DNA of 64,000 bases from Mycolicibacter terrae (GCF_010727125.1 NZ_AP022564.1:1-64000), one strand, 5' to 3'; positions 18,429 to 30,016 are shown, numbered from the stretch's first letter. Notes: a model not told the origin generated them from the letters alone. Numbers and translations are program-made.

Positions 18429-20843
18429 ATGCAGCAAACACTCCGTCCGTACGTCACGACAGGCCTGGCTGTCGTCGGCGTGGGTCTCATCGCGGTTCCG
18501 CCCGTGACCTCGAACCTGCCGCAGCTGCAGCATCAGCTCGCGACCGTCGAGCAACGGCCCGTCGCACTGACGGCGGACGGTGACTTCTTCTCGCCGTACA
18601 CCGACCTGTTCAACCACACCATCGCCAACCTGCAGGCGTTGAACCAGAACTCGGTCGACATGTTCGGCCTGCTGGAGCACATCTTCACCAACCCGCAGCA
18701 GGCGCTGGCCGGCATCCCTGATGTCATCAACATCTTCACCAACGCGATGCCCACCATCGACGCGCAGCTGCTGCCGTTCCCGGCCGACATCAGCATCCAG
18801 CTGCCGCTGTGGATAAACTCGCTGCTCGCCGGAATCGGCCCGTGGGTAACGCTTTTCAACGCCATGCAGGACGTTCTGCGTGACGTCTTCGACTTCAGTG
18901 ACCCGATGGGGGCGCTCTCCGCGCTGTTCGGTGCGCCGGCGACCCTGCTGGACGCCTTCCTCAACGGCAGCACCGGCCTCAACTACGGCGATCTCAGCAT
19001 TCCGCTGTTCAACGGCCTGCTGACTCCCGGACAGCCGATCGATGCCAACTTCGACATCGGCAGCCTCGTCGAGATGTCCGGCTTCGGCGACACGAGCATC
19101 ACCGAGCTGCTCACTCAGGCAGGCATCGGCGACATCCCGCTGGACACCCTGATCACCGACCTGCTCGACCAGGCCGGCTTCGGCCACATGACGCCGGTGG
19201 ATCTGCTGAACGACTTCGGGATCGGCACCGAGCCGCTGTCCGAACTGCTGATCGGTGTGTTCAACGAGGCCGGCATCGGTAACCCCACGATCGCCCAGCT
19301 GCTGACCGACCTCGGCGGCATCAGCCCGGATGACTCGATCGCGAGCCTGCTGATCGCCCTGCTCAACGCCCCGGAAGTCGGGATCGGCAACCCCACCATC
19401 TCCGAGTTGATCCTGAGCCTCGTCGGCGGCGACGACCAGTCCGTGGGCGGCCTGATCAAGGACCTGCTCGGTGCCAGCGGCGGCGAATCACTGGCCAGCC
19501 TGGTCGATCCGACATGGACCGTCGGCGGCCTCATCACCGACGCGCTGGGCAACCCCCCGCTGACCGATCTGTTCGCGCAGTTGGGACTCGGCGACGTCAA
19601 CATCGGCACCGGATTGGTCAGCGTCCTCGGCCCGATGGGCGAAGAGTCGCTGCTCAGCCTGCTCAACAGCGGCTTCCTCGGGCCGGACATCACCGGCGAC
19701 ACCGGGCTGCTCGACCTGCTCGCTTCGATGTTCCCCCCCGGCGCCACCCTGGAAGAGCTGATGGCGGACTTCGGGACCATGACGCTCGGCCAGCTGATGG
19801 AGGAAATGCCGGCCGGGGAGGGCTTCCCCCCGGACACCATGATCGTCGACATCCGGCTGACCGAGCTGCTGTCGACCGTCTATCTCCCCGGCCAGACCAT
19901 TCCGCTGGGCGACACGCCGTTGTCCCAGATCCCCGGTTTCCCCCCGGACATGGCGAGCCTGGTCGAGAAGGCCGGCAACCCCACCCTCAACGCGCTGCTG
20001 GGCACCAACACCGTCGGCGAAACCCTGCAGAACCTGGGCCTCTACGACGCCACCATGACCCAGCTCGTTCAGTCTGTGGGCCTCAGCGACTACGAGCTGG
20101 CGGTGCTGTTCCAGGGTCTGGGCAACCTGAGCGGCAACGTCACGCTGGAAGAGTTCTTCACCGACCTGGGGTTCAACCCGACCCTGGCGCAGATCGTGGA
20201 AGGCCTCTTCCAGGGAATGGGCTTGGGCGACACCTCCGTGCTCACGCTCCTCGAGGACTGGGGGCTGGGCAGCATCGGTCTGCAGAACCTGATCGACGCC
20301 CTGGGCCTGCAGAACCTCGGCATCCAGGACATGCTCAACGACCTCGGCCTGAACAACATCGACCTGGACATGTTCATCGACCGACTCGGGTTGAGCGGCA
20401 TCTCGATTGCCGGTTTGCTCAGCGGCCTGGGCCTGGACAACACGCACCTCGACGACTTCATCAACAGTCTGTTGGGCGGCGTTTCGATCGGCAGCATGCT
20501 GGATGGGCTGGGCCTCGATGAGGTGCATCTCGACTCCTTCATCACCGACGTGATGACCAGTGTGTTGGGCGACCCGACCCTGGGCACGTTGCTGGGCTGG
20601 CTGGGCCTGGACAACTACGACCTGGACACCATCGTCGGCAACCTCGGACTCGATGGCGTGACGCTCAATTCGCTGCTCACCGATCTCGGCATCGGCAGCC
20701 TCGACATCAACGGCCTGGTCGATGGTCTGGGTCTTTCCGACCTGGGCCTGCTGAGCATCAACGGCGACTTCTTCGGGATGGCTGCCGAGTGGCTCAACGA
20801 CATTCCGAACCAGATCGCCGCGGCGCTGGGCTTCCCAGGCTGA
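18429..20843 (+). CDS. Secreted protein of tandem ~14-residue repeats, copy 2 (intact)
   Basis: Paralogue of the preceding gene; 804 residues with no frame problem. ATG at 18429 with GGGAGG nine bases upstream; the protein begins MQQTLRPYVTTGLAVVGVGL, a signal-like segment, followed by the shared domain (VEQRPVALTA, DLFNHTIANL, LLEHIFTNP, TLFNAMQDVLRDVFDFSDP). Repeats fill residues about 215-775; the cleanest run, near 20,260-20,480, is exact 14-mers beginning GLGSIGLQNL, GLQNLGIQDM, GLNNIDLDMF, GLSGISIAGL. A less regular, Pro-rich insert lies near 19,730-19,980 (FPPGATLEEL, FPPDTMIVDI, GFPPDMASL). The end, WLNDIPNQIAAALG, matches copy 1. Strongly acidic, no Cys. With copy 1 it forms a two-gene operon ahead of the giant PGRS gene. 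Function unknown. Confidence 0.85.
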   Translation: MQQTLRPYVTTGLAVVGVGLIAVPPVTSNLPQLQHQLATVEQRPVALTADGDFFSPYTDLFNHTIANLQALNQNSVDMFGLLEHIFTNPQQALAGIPDVINIFTNAMPTIDAQLLPFPADISIQLPLWINSLLAGIGPWVTLFNAMQDVLRDVFDFSDPMGALSALFGAPATLLDAFLNGSTGLNYGDLSIPLFNGLLTPGQPIDANFDIGSLVEMSGFGDTSITELLTQAGIGDIPLDTLITDLLDQAGFGHMTPVDLLNDFGIGTEPLSELLIGVFNEAGIGNPTIAQLLTDLGGISPDDSIASLLIALLNAPEVGIGNPTISELILSLVGGDDQSVGGLIKDLLGASGGESLASLVDPTWTVGGLITDALGNPPLTDLFAQLGLGDVNIGTGLVSVLGPMGEESLLSLLNSGFLGPDITGDTGLLDLLASMFPPGATLEELMADFGTMTLGQLMEEMPAGEGFPPDTMIVDIRLTELLSTVYLPGQTIPLGDTPLSQIPGFPPDMASLVEKAGNPTLNALLGTNTVGETLQNLGLYDATMTQLVQSVGLSDYELAVLFQGLGNLSGNVTLEEFFTDLGFNPTLAQIVEGLFQGMGLGDTSVLTLLEDWGLGSIGLQNLIDALGLQNLGIQDMLNDLGLNNIDLDMFIDRLGLSGISIAGLLSGLGLDNTHLDDFINSLLGGVSIGSMLDGLGLDEVHLDSFITDVMTSVLGDPTLGTLLGWLGLDNYDLDTIVGNLGLDGVTLNSLLTDLGIGSLDINGLVDGLGLSDLGLLSINGDFFGMAAEWLNDIPNQIAAALGFPG
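19075..20750 (+). repeat. Array of ~14-residue repeats in copy 2
   Basis: Tandem G-L-x-x-[IVL]-x-[LIV]-x-x-[LMF]-[LI]-x-x-L units, degenerate at the start and almost exact from 20,260 to 20,480 and 20,610 to 20,740. Gene and repeat share the same composition as copy 1, but the 14-mer phase is cleaner here, whereas copy 1 shows alternating 14/13 units. Confidence 0.75.
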
Positions 20844-20932
20844 CCCTGCGCAGCAGGTGAGCCGCCGTAACCAGAACTGAATTGACAGACAGAGCTAGCA
20901 CAACTGTGGGCCACACAGATAGGAAAACCCAA

Positions 20933-23900
20933 ATGGCAGTAGGGCGTAACACTTCAGGCAACGGTCAGCAGGGTCGGCGTGGCCGACGACTGCTGGGAGC
21001 CGGCAGTGCGGTTGGGGCGTTTTTGGCGTTTGGGTTGGGGCCGTTGTCGGCGGCGCGCTGCGCATGCTGATGAGTTGGATTGGGTTGTTGATCTGCTCGG
21101 TTCGGATTTGGCTGGGGCGCTGGGGGATTTGGGTCAGGCGTCGTCGTGGGAGACGTTGTTTGATGCGGGTTCGTGGGAGCCGTTGTTGGCCAATGGGGTT
21201 GAGTTTTGATGCCTCGGTGGCGGAGTTGCCGGGTTCGGCGGCTGCTGATGACTGGTTTGGTTCGTTGTTCTACACGCCGTTGCATGACTTGGGGCAGCAG
21301 TTTATTTTGAGTCCCTTTGGCGCTGAGGTCAGTTCGTTTGTCAACATGTTCGGTTTCGGTCAGGTGTTGATCGGTAACGGTGTTGACGGTGTGGATGGCG
21401 GACGCTGGCTGATGCTGCTGGTGGGGCTGGTGGTTTGTGGTTCGGCGATGGTGGTGCTGGTGGTACTCTGCTGAGGGCTTTGGTGGTGGGTGGCTCGGCG
21501 GGGATGTTCGGCGATGGTGGCGCCGGTGGTGCGGGTCTTGATGGTGGCGACGGCGGTGCTGGTGGTGCCGGTGGCTGGTGGATGGGTGTCGGCGGTGATG
21601 GTGGTGCTGGTGGTGCCGGCATCGATGGTGGTGCTGGTGGCAATGGTGGTGCCGGCGGTGCGGGTATCGGCTTTATGTATGGCGTGGGCGGCAATGGTGG
21701 CCTGGGTGGCGATGGTGCGGTGGGGGCGGCCGGTGCGGTGGGTTTGGCCGGGCTTGATGGTGGGTTGGGTCAGGCTGGTGGCGCCGGTGGTAATGGTGGT
21801 GCCGGGGTAAGGGTCTGGCTGATCGGTTCCGGTGGTAACGGTGGTGCCGGTGGTCAGGGCGCCAACGGTGGTGCCGGTGGTGCCGGCGGTGTCGGGTCGA
21901 TGCCGATGAGGCCGGTGCTGATGGCGGTGCTGCCGGTGATGGTGGCGATGGTGGTATCGGTGGTGCCGGTGGCGCTGCGGGTGCTGGTGGTGCCGGTGGT
22001 CTGATCGGTTCGGCGGCTGACGGTGTCGGCGGCAATGGCGGCAATGGTGGTGCTGCCGGTGTCGGTGGCAATGGTGGTGCTGGTGCCGACGGTGATGCGC
22101 TCACTGTCGATGGTGGTGACGGTGGGCGTGGTGGTGACGCCGGTGTTGCCGGTGCCGGTGGTGCTGGTGGTTCTGGTGGTGGGGTTGCCGGTGGTGGGGT
22201 GTGGCGGCGACCGGTGGTGGTGGTGGTGCCGGTGGTGACGGGTTCTCGGCGACGGTGGCTGGGGACCCGGTGGTGCTGGTGGTGCTGGTGGCGACGGCGG
22301 CAACATGGGCAATGGTGGTGCCGGTGGTGCTGGTGGTGATGGTGCGGTCGGTTGGCCGGCACGACCGAGGCCGGCGGTGATGGCACGCAGGGCGCGATCG
22401 GTGGTAACGGCGGTGCCGGTGGTGCCGGTGGTGCTGGTGGCGCGTTGGCCGGTGATGGTGGCGATGGTGGTGCTGGTGGTCGTGGTGGCACTGGTGGTGT
22501 CGGTGGTGCTGGTGCTGATGGGTTGGCGGGTGCCGATGCGGTGGTCGGTTCCGGCGATGACGGTGGTGATGGTGGTGATGCGACCAGTACCGCCGGCAAT
22601 GGTGGCGATGGTGGTGCTGGTGGCGCTGGTGGTGTCGGTGGTGCTTCGGTGCACGGCAATGCCGGTGTTCATGGTGTTGGTGGTGTTGGTGGTGATGGTG
22701 GTGCTGGTGGTGCGGCGGGCAATGGTGGTACCGGTGGTGCGGGTGGTGGTACCGGCGCGGCGGCCGGCGCCGGAGGCAAGGGCGGCAGCGCGGCGGACGC
22801 CGTCGCCGGCACGGGTGGTGCCGGTGGCGCCGGGGGCGCCAGCGGCTCGGGCCAGGCGGCTTCGGGTAGCGCAGGTGCTGACGGCGCGGCAGGAAACGGC
22901 GGCAATGGTGGTGTCGGCGGCGACGGTCAGCTGCTCGGCGACGGCACCGTGCAGGCCGGCGGCCGCGGCGGCGACGGCGGTGACGCCGGCACGGACGGTG
23001 ACGGCGGTAACGGTGGCGCCGGCGGCCAGGGCGCAACCGGCCAGAGTGGCACCACCAATGTCAGCGGCAACGGCACCTCGGGTTCGACCGGCGGCGCCGG
23101 TGGCGAGGGTGGCACCGGTGGCGCCGGTGGCACCAACTCGGGCAACGGCGGCGCCGGTGGCGCTGGCGGCGTAGGCGGCACCGGCGGAGGCGGGGGCCAC
23201 GGCTACGACGGCGACGAGGGACTCGACGCCGAGGCGGGCAGCGGCGATAACGGTGGCGCCGGCGTCGACGCCGGCAGCGCGGTGGTGGGGCGGTGGTGTC
23301 GGTGGACAGGGCGGCGCCGGTGGCGTCGCGACGCGGGCATCGCAGGCGTCCAGGGCGACGGTGGCGCGGGCGGTGTCGGCGGTGGGCCGGTAACAACGGT
23401 GGTAACGGTGGCGACGGCGCGGTGGCGGCAACAAACGGCCGGATCCGGCGGGCAGGGCGGCCAGGGCGGTACCGCGGTACACCGGCCAGGCCGAGCCGGC
23501 GGGAGCGACCACACCACCAGGTGAGCAGGGAGCGACCGGTGCGGAGGCCACGGCGGCGCGGGTGGCCGCGGTGGCGACGGCGAGCTGCTTGCCGGCGACG
23601 TCACCCAGGCCGGTGGCACCGGTGGTAACGGCGGCGCGGCCGGTAACGACGGCGATGGTGGTGTCGGCGGCGACGGCGGTAACGGCGTCGCGGGAGTCGA
23701 CGGCACCACCGTGGGCCTCGACGGAACGACCGGTGGGGCCGGTTCGGCGGGCGGTACCGGTGGCCAAGGTGGTGCCGGTGGAGCGAACTCCGGCAACGGC
23801 GGCGACGGTGGCGCCGGGGGTCAGGGTGGCGCCGGTGGTAACGGTGGTGAGGCCCTGCAAGCCGACACCTACGACGGCGCCGGCGGTAACGGCGGTGGCG

Positions 23901-26900
23901 CAGGTGCCGGTGGCGCGGGCGGCAACGGTGGCGCCGGCGGTGTGGCGGCGGCCGGGACCGGTGGCGCCGGTGGTGCGGCGGGTAGCGGCGGCAATGCCGG
24001 AACTGCCCAGCAGGGCGGCCAGGGCGGTGGTGCCGGCGGCGCAGCCAACGCCGGTAGCGGCGGTAACGGCGGCGACGGTGCCGTCGGTGGTGGCAGGTAC
24101 CGCCGGGGTCGGCGGCCTGGCGTCACTGGGGCGCCGCTGGTGCCGAGGGCACCGACGGCAGCAACACCGACGGCGCCGACGGCGGTCGCGGCGGTGACGG
24201 CTGGGGTCTGATCACCGGGACCGACATCGGACAAGGCGGCGGTGCGGGCGGCCAGGGCGGTAACGCCGGCGCGGTCGGCAACGGCGGCGCCGGTGGCACC
24301 GGTGGCACCGGTGCGACCGTCGACGGCATCACCGACGTCGACGGCAACGGCACCGACGGGTACGTCGGCGGTGTCGGCGGCGACGGTGGCCAGGGTGGTG
24401 CCGGTGGCACCACCTCCGGTAACGGTGGCGCGGGCGGTGTCGGCGGTATCGGCGGACAGGGTGGCGCCGGTGGCGCGGGCGCGGATGCCACGGTGGCCGA
24501 CACCGACGGCGGAAACGGCGGCAACGCCGGGGCCGGCGGCATGGGCGGCAACGGCGGCCAGGGCGGCACGGCGACCAACGGCACCGGTGGCGCCGGCGGC
24601 AACTCCGGCTACGGCGGAAACGGCGGCATCGCCGGCGCCGGGGGCAAGGGTCTCGGTGGCGGCGGCGGTGTGACCGCCGGTAATGGTGGTCACGGCGGCG
24701 ACGGCGCGCTCGGGGCCTCGACCGGTCAGGTGGGTGCCGGTGGAACCGGCACCACTAACGGTGCCAGCGGTACCGCCGGCCTGGACGGCATCGCCAGCGA
24801 CGGCGGCGTCGGCGGCCAGGGCGGTGACGGCGCGGGCCTGATCAGCGCAACCAACACCGGCCAGGGCGGCGGTAACGGTGGTGTGGGTGGCAACGCGGCA
24901 GCGATCGGCAACGGTGGCGCCGGCGGTGCGGGTGGCGTCGGCGCGACCGTGGACGGCATCACCGACATCAACGGCAACGGCACCGCGGGCGCGATCGGTG
25001 GAGCCGGGGGTAACGGTGGTACCGGTGGCCTCGGTGGCAGCACCTCCGGTAACGGTGGCGCCGGTGGCGCCGGCGGGTCCGGCGGTAAGGGCGGTGCCGG
25101 CGGCGCGGGCGCGGACGCGACTGTCGCGGACACCGCGGGCGGCAACGGCGGCAACGCGGCGGCCGGCGGCGTGGGCGGTAACGGCGGCCAGGGTGGCGAG
25201 GCCAGCGCCGGCACCGGTGGTGTCGGCGGCGACGCCGGCGACGGTGGTGCCGGTGGTGCGGCCGGCGTCGGTGGCACCGGTCTCGGCGGCGGCGGCGGCG
25301 CCAACGCCGGCGCGGGCGGCTCGGCGGCAACGGCGCCGATGGCGCTGCGGCCGGTACCGCGGGCATCGGCGGCACCGGTACGGCAGGCGACGGCGCGGTC
25401 GGCAACGACGGCGCGGCCGGACTCGGCAGTGACGGCGGCGCCGGCGGAAACGGTGGCGTCGGTCAAGGCGTGATCGGAGCCACCGACATCGGCCAGGGCG
25501 GCGGCACCGGCGGCCACGGCGGTAACGCCGCATTGGCCGGCAACGGCGGCGCCGGAGGAACCGGCGGGCCGGCGCGAAGGCGCTGCCGGCATCACCGATG
25601 GTGACGGCAACGGCACCAACGGGATTCACGGTGGCGCCGGCGGCATCGGCGGTGTCGGTGGCGCGGGTGGTACCGCTGTCGGCAACGGTGGCGCGGGCGG
25701 TGCCGGAGGCGCGGGCGGCGCCGGCGGTAACGCCGGTCACGGCGCTGAGGGCATCAGCGGCGCCCCGGTCACTGCCGGGAGCGGAATGTCCGGTGCCGAC
25801 GGCACCGACGGCGGCAACGGCGGCATCGGCGGTAACGGCGGCATCGGCGGTGACGGCGGGGCCGGTGGCACCGCCAGCAACGGCGACCAGGGCGCGAACG
25901 GCGCCGGCGGCGTCGGCGGCAACGCCGGAAACGCCGGAAACGCCGGTAATGGCGGCCGCGGCGCCGACGGTACCGGCGGCGGCAACGGTGCTGTCGCAGG
26001 CTCCGGCGGCAATGGCGGCGCCGGCGGCGATCGCGGCGCAGCGGGTACGGCCGGCGCAGGCGGCTGGGATTCCAGCCACACCACCCAGGCGGCCGGCGGA
26101 ACCGCCGGTACGGCAGCCGTCGGCGGCAACGGCGGCGCGGGCGGCAAGGGCGGCACGGGTCTGCTTCTGGGCGACGGCACCGCGCAACTCGGCGGCGGCG
26201 GCGGTAACGGCGGTGACGCCGGAACGATCGGCAACGGTGGTGCGGGTGGCAACGGTGGCGCCGGCGCGGCCGGTGCGGTCGGCTCGGTGGCGACCGCCAA
26301 CGGCGGAACCGGCGGCAACGGCGCGGCCGGTGGTAACGCCGGCAGCGGCGGCAAGGGCGGCTCGATCTCCGGCAACGGCGGTCTGGGCGGCGTCGGTGGA
26401 GCCGGTGGCAACGGCGGTGCGGGTGGCGCCGGCATCCAGGGCATCGCGGGCAACGATGCTGTTGCGGGCAGTGGTGGCAACGGCACCGACGGCACCGACG
26501 GCGGTAACGGCGGTAACGGCGGCGTCGGCGGCGCCGGCGGCAACGGTGGTCAGGGCGGTTCTGCCACCAACGGCACCGCCGGCCTCAACGGCAGCGGCGG
26601 AATCGGTGGTAACGGCGGGGCCTCAGGTGCCGCGGGTAACGGCGGCCACGGCGGCGCCGGCGCCGGCGGTGGCGCCAACGACACCGCCGGGCACGGCGGC
26701 AATGGCGGCACCGGCGGTGACCGCGGTGTCGGCGGTGCCGCTGGCAAGGGCGGCTTGAACGGTGACGGCCTCACCTATCGCGCTGCCGGCGCGGTCGGGG
26801 CGGACGGCGGCGGCGGCAACGGCGGCAACGGTGGTGCCGGTGGCCACGGCGCACTGCTCGCCGACGGGTCGACCGGCCAGGCCGGTGGCTACGGCGGTAA

Positions 26901-29900
26901 CGGCGGCGCGGCCGGCGCGATCGGCACCGGCGGCCAGGGCGGCGCCGGTGGTAACGGCGGCAGCGGCGTGGTCGGTGTGACCGACGGTGACGGCAACGGA
27001 ACCACCGGCGGCAACGGCGGCGTCGGTGGCTACGGCGGTAACGGCGGCCAGGGCGGCACCACCTCGGGCGCCGGTGGCCTCGGCGGTGCGGGCGGCACCG
27101 GCGGCAGCGGCGGCAACGGCGGCGATGGCGTCCTGGTGTTGACGGCAGCACCGGTGGAAACGGTGGCCTCGGCGGGCACGCCGCAGCCGGTGGCGCCGGC
27201 GGTGGGCGGCGATGCCACCCACGGCGCCGGTGGTGTCGGTGGCGCGGCGGCAACGCCGGCAACGCCGGTAACGGTGGCGCCGGCGGCGACGGCGGTGCCG
27301 GTGGCATCGGTGCCGCCGCCGGTAACGGTACCGGCGGCACCGGTGGTGACCGCAGCGTCGGTGGCGCCGGTGGTGCGGGCGGCACCGGCCAGGGTGGCGT
27401 CCAGTCCAGCGGCGGCCAGGATGGCACCAACGGCGCGGGCGGCGACGGTGGCGCCGGCGGTAACGGCGGCGACGGACAGCCCTCGGAGACGGCTCCGCGC
27501 AGGACGGTGGCGTCGGCGGTGATGGCGGCGCGGCCGGCGCGATCGGTACCGGTGGCGCGGGCGGCAACGGTGGTGCGGGTACCGCCGGCACCGACGGCAT
27601 CACCAACGGTGACGGCGACGGCACCAGCGGCACCGCGGGCGGCAACGGCGGCAGCGGCGGTCAGGGCGGCGCCGGTGGTACCACGGCCGGCGACGGCGGC
27701 GTGGCGGTTCTGGCGGCGCCGGTGGCGCGGCGGCAACGGCGGTGCCGGTGTCAACGCGGCCGACGGCTCTGATGCGGCGGCCAACAGTGGCGGCAATGGC
27801 GGCGACGGCGGCGACGCCACCAGCACCAACGGTGATGGTGGGGCCGGCGGTAGCGGTGGCAACGGTGGCGCGGGTGGTGCGGCCACCAACGGCAACACCG
27901 GTGCGGCTGGGGCCGGTGGCCAGGGCGGTGCCGGCGGCAACACCGGCGACGGCGCCAACGGTGGCCACGGTGGTGCCGGCGCGGGCGGCGGTGCCAACGA
28001 GATCGCCGGCCACGGCGGTAATGGTGGCCAGGGCGGCGTCGCCGGTACGGCGGGCGCCGGTGGCGCCGGTGGTACCGGTGGTGACGGCACGGCAGCCGAC
28101 AACGGTCTGGACGGCGCGGTGCTCGGCGGTGCCGGTGGCAACGGTGGCGCCGGTGGCCAGGGTCAGATTGTGGGCGGCGTGAGCCAGGCCGGCGGCAACG
28201 GCGGTTCCGGCGGCGCAGCAGGCACGGTCGGCCAGGGTGGCACCGGTGGTGACGGCGGGGCCGGAGCTGCCGGCTTGGCCGGAGCGACCGATGGATCCGG
28301 AGATGGCACCGACGGTACGGCCGGCGCGGCCGGCGGCAACGGCGGTGCGGGCGGTGCCGGTGGCGCCGACGCCGGAGACGCCGGTGCCGGCGGTAAGGGT
28401 GGCGCCGGTGGTGCCGGCGGTGTCGGCGGTAACGCCGCCAATGGCACCGCGGGAACCAATGCGACCGCCGGCAGCGGCGGCAACGGTGGCGTCGGCGGTG
28501 ACGCCAGCGGCACGGCCGGTAACGGTGGCGCCGGCGGTGCCGGCGGCACCGGTGGTGTCGGCGGTGTGGCCAATGTCGGCAACAACGGTGCCGACGGCGA
28601 GGGCGGTCTCGGTGGCGACGGTGGCGCGGGCGGCAACGCCGGGGTCGGCGGCCGCGGCGGCGACGGCGCGGGTGGCGGCACCAATGCCGTTGCGGGAAGC
28701 GGCGGCAAGGGCGGCAACAGCAACAGCATCGCGGGCACGGGTGGTGAGGCCGGGGCCGGTGGTTTGGCCGGCGACGGTGTCACCCAGGCCGACAGCGGCC
28801 TCGCCGGTGCCGACGGCGCGATCGCCGCGGGTGGCACCGGCGGTAACGGCGGCAACGGTGTGACGCTGGGCAGCGGCCTGGCGCAGGCCGGCGGCCACGG
28901 CGGTGTCGGCGGTAACGCCACCGGGGAGTTCGGTAACGGCGGAACCGGCGGTAACGGCGGTACCGGCGCCAACGGCACCTCGGGCACCAACGCCGCCAAC
29001 GGCGCCGGTGCGGCCGGCGGCAACGGCGGCAACGGCGGTTCGGCCGGTCAGCACGGCACCGGCGGCACCGGCGGCAACGCCGGTAACGGCGGCACGGCCG
29101 GGAACAACACCTCGGTCGGCGCCAACGGTGGAGCCGGCCAGAATGCGCCCAAGGACCCGCAGGGCCAGCCCATGGCCGGTGGAGCCGGCGGCAATGGCGC
29201 CGACGGCGCGACCGGGTACGCCGGCGGCGCAGGCGGTCTCGGCGGTACCGGTGGCGCCGGTGGCACCGTGACCGGTGACGGCGGCAAGGGTGGCCTCGGT
29301 GGCTCCGGTGGCGTCGGTGGCGGTGGCGGCAAGGGCGGTAACGGCGGTGTCGGCGGTACCGGCGGTGCCGGCAGCCTCGGTATGCCCGGGCGCCAAGGCG
29401 GTACCGGCGGCGAGGGCGGCCAGGGCGGCGACGGCGGTGTCGGCGGCGCGGCCGGTCTGGGCGGCGCGGGCGGCGTGGCCCTGGGTGACGGCCAGTCGGG
29501 TGGTGCGCACGGCGACGCCGGCGTCGGCGGTAAGGGCGGTGCCGGAGGTCTCGCCGGCAACGGTGGTAACGGTGGCGCCGGTGGCGCCGGCTACAACGGC
29601 CTGGTCGGTCAGGGCACCGGCGGCGGCGGCACCGGTGGCACCGGTGGCAACGGTGGAACCGGTGGAACCGGCGGTCAGGGCGGTGCCAACACCGACGGCA
29701 CCCACGCCCAGGGTGGCTCCGGTGGTCAGGGCGGCAACGGCGGCAAGGGCTCCAACGGTGCCTCCAAGCCCAGCAAGTCCAACTGGGCGGGCAGCGGCGG
29801 AAACGGTGGCGACGGTGGTTCCGGCGGTACGAACGGTGACGGCGTCACCGGTTCGTCGGGCACCGACGGTGTCGCCGGCGGTAAGGCCGTCAGCGGCAGC

Positions 29901-29954
29901 AGCACCGTGGGTGTCGGCGGCGCCGGTGGCATCGGCGGTGCGGGCGCACCGTGA
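20933..29954 (+). CDS. Giant signal-peptide PGRS protein without PE domain, frame broken
   Basis: ATG at 20933 with AGGAAA six bases upstream. The N-terminus [20 protein letters not shown] then [17 protein letters not shown] is a long signal peptide (possibly Tat, RRLL) cut after AHA; no PE domain (no DVV-QA or YxxxD/E block) exists. A domain of about 110 residues follows, with [19 protein letters not shown], then PGRS repeats to the stop, about 2,900 residues. Frame changes at about 21,050, 21,205, 21,430 and repeatedly to 27.7 kb; the glycine-rich frame is long and clean from 24.5 to 25.3, 25.8 to 27.1 and 27.8 to 29.95 kb. Within the repeats a larger unit recurs every 620-690 bases. Codon usage is unusually T-rich in third positions from 21.0 to 22.8 kb (GGTGGTGCTGG), then GC-rich. 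Presumably surface-exposed; function unknown. Confidence 0.85.
22364..29000 (+). repeat. Ten-copy super-repeat (~207-231 residues) inside the giant PGRS gene
   Basis: Each unit carries a marker like LLxDGTxQxGGxGGNGG, about 35-45 residues later a loop like TDxDGNGT, then TSGNGGAGG and GADAxxxxGGNGG blocks. The TDxDGNGT-type loop starts at 22364 (TEAGGDGT), 23054 (TNVSGNGT), about 23690 (degenerate), 24331 (TDVDGNGT), 24961 (TDINGNGT), 25594 (TDGDGNGT), about 26287 (degenerate), 26980 (TDGDGNGT), 27602 (TNGDGDGT), 28287 (TDGSGDGT) and about 28970 (degenerate). Steps are 622-693 bases. Confidence 0.75.
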
Positions 29955-30016
29955 TGATCCACCGGCACCGCTAGCCCCGGCGCCAGCGGCCCCGGCGGCG
30001 ATGCGCACCGGATAAC

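Noticed and set aside
16069..20843. PPE-MPTR proteins
   Set aside because: No PPE domain and no NxGxGNxG pattern; the unit is a 14-mer with a Leu-rich second half.
20933..21370. PE domain of a PE_PGRS protein
   Set aside because: The first 110 residues show a signal peptide and a different short domain, without the PE helices.
22300..29900. CRISPR-like direct repeats
   Set aside because: The repeats have no unique spacers of constant length and they encode the GGxGG protein repeat.
21673..30008. Minus-strand open frames of up to about 800 codons opposite the giant PGRS gene
   Set aside because: Antisense shadows of the repeats: composition follows GC codons only and the Gly-rich frame on the plus strand is the known family.
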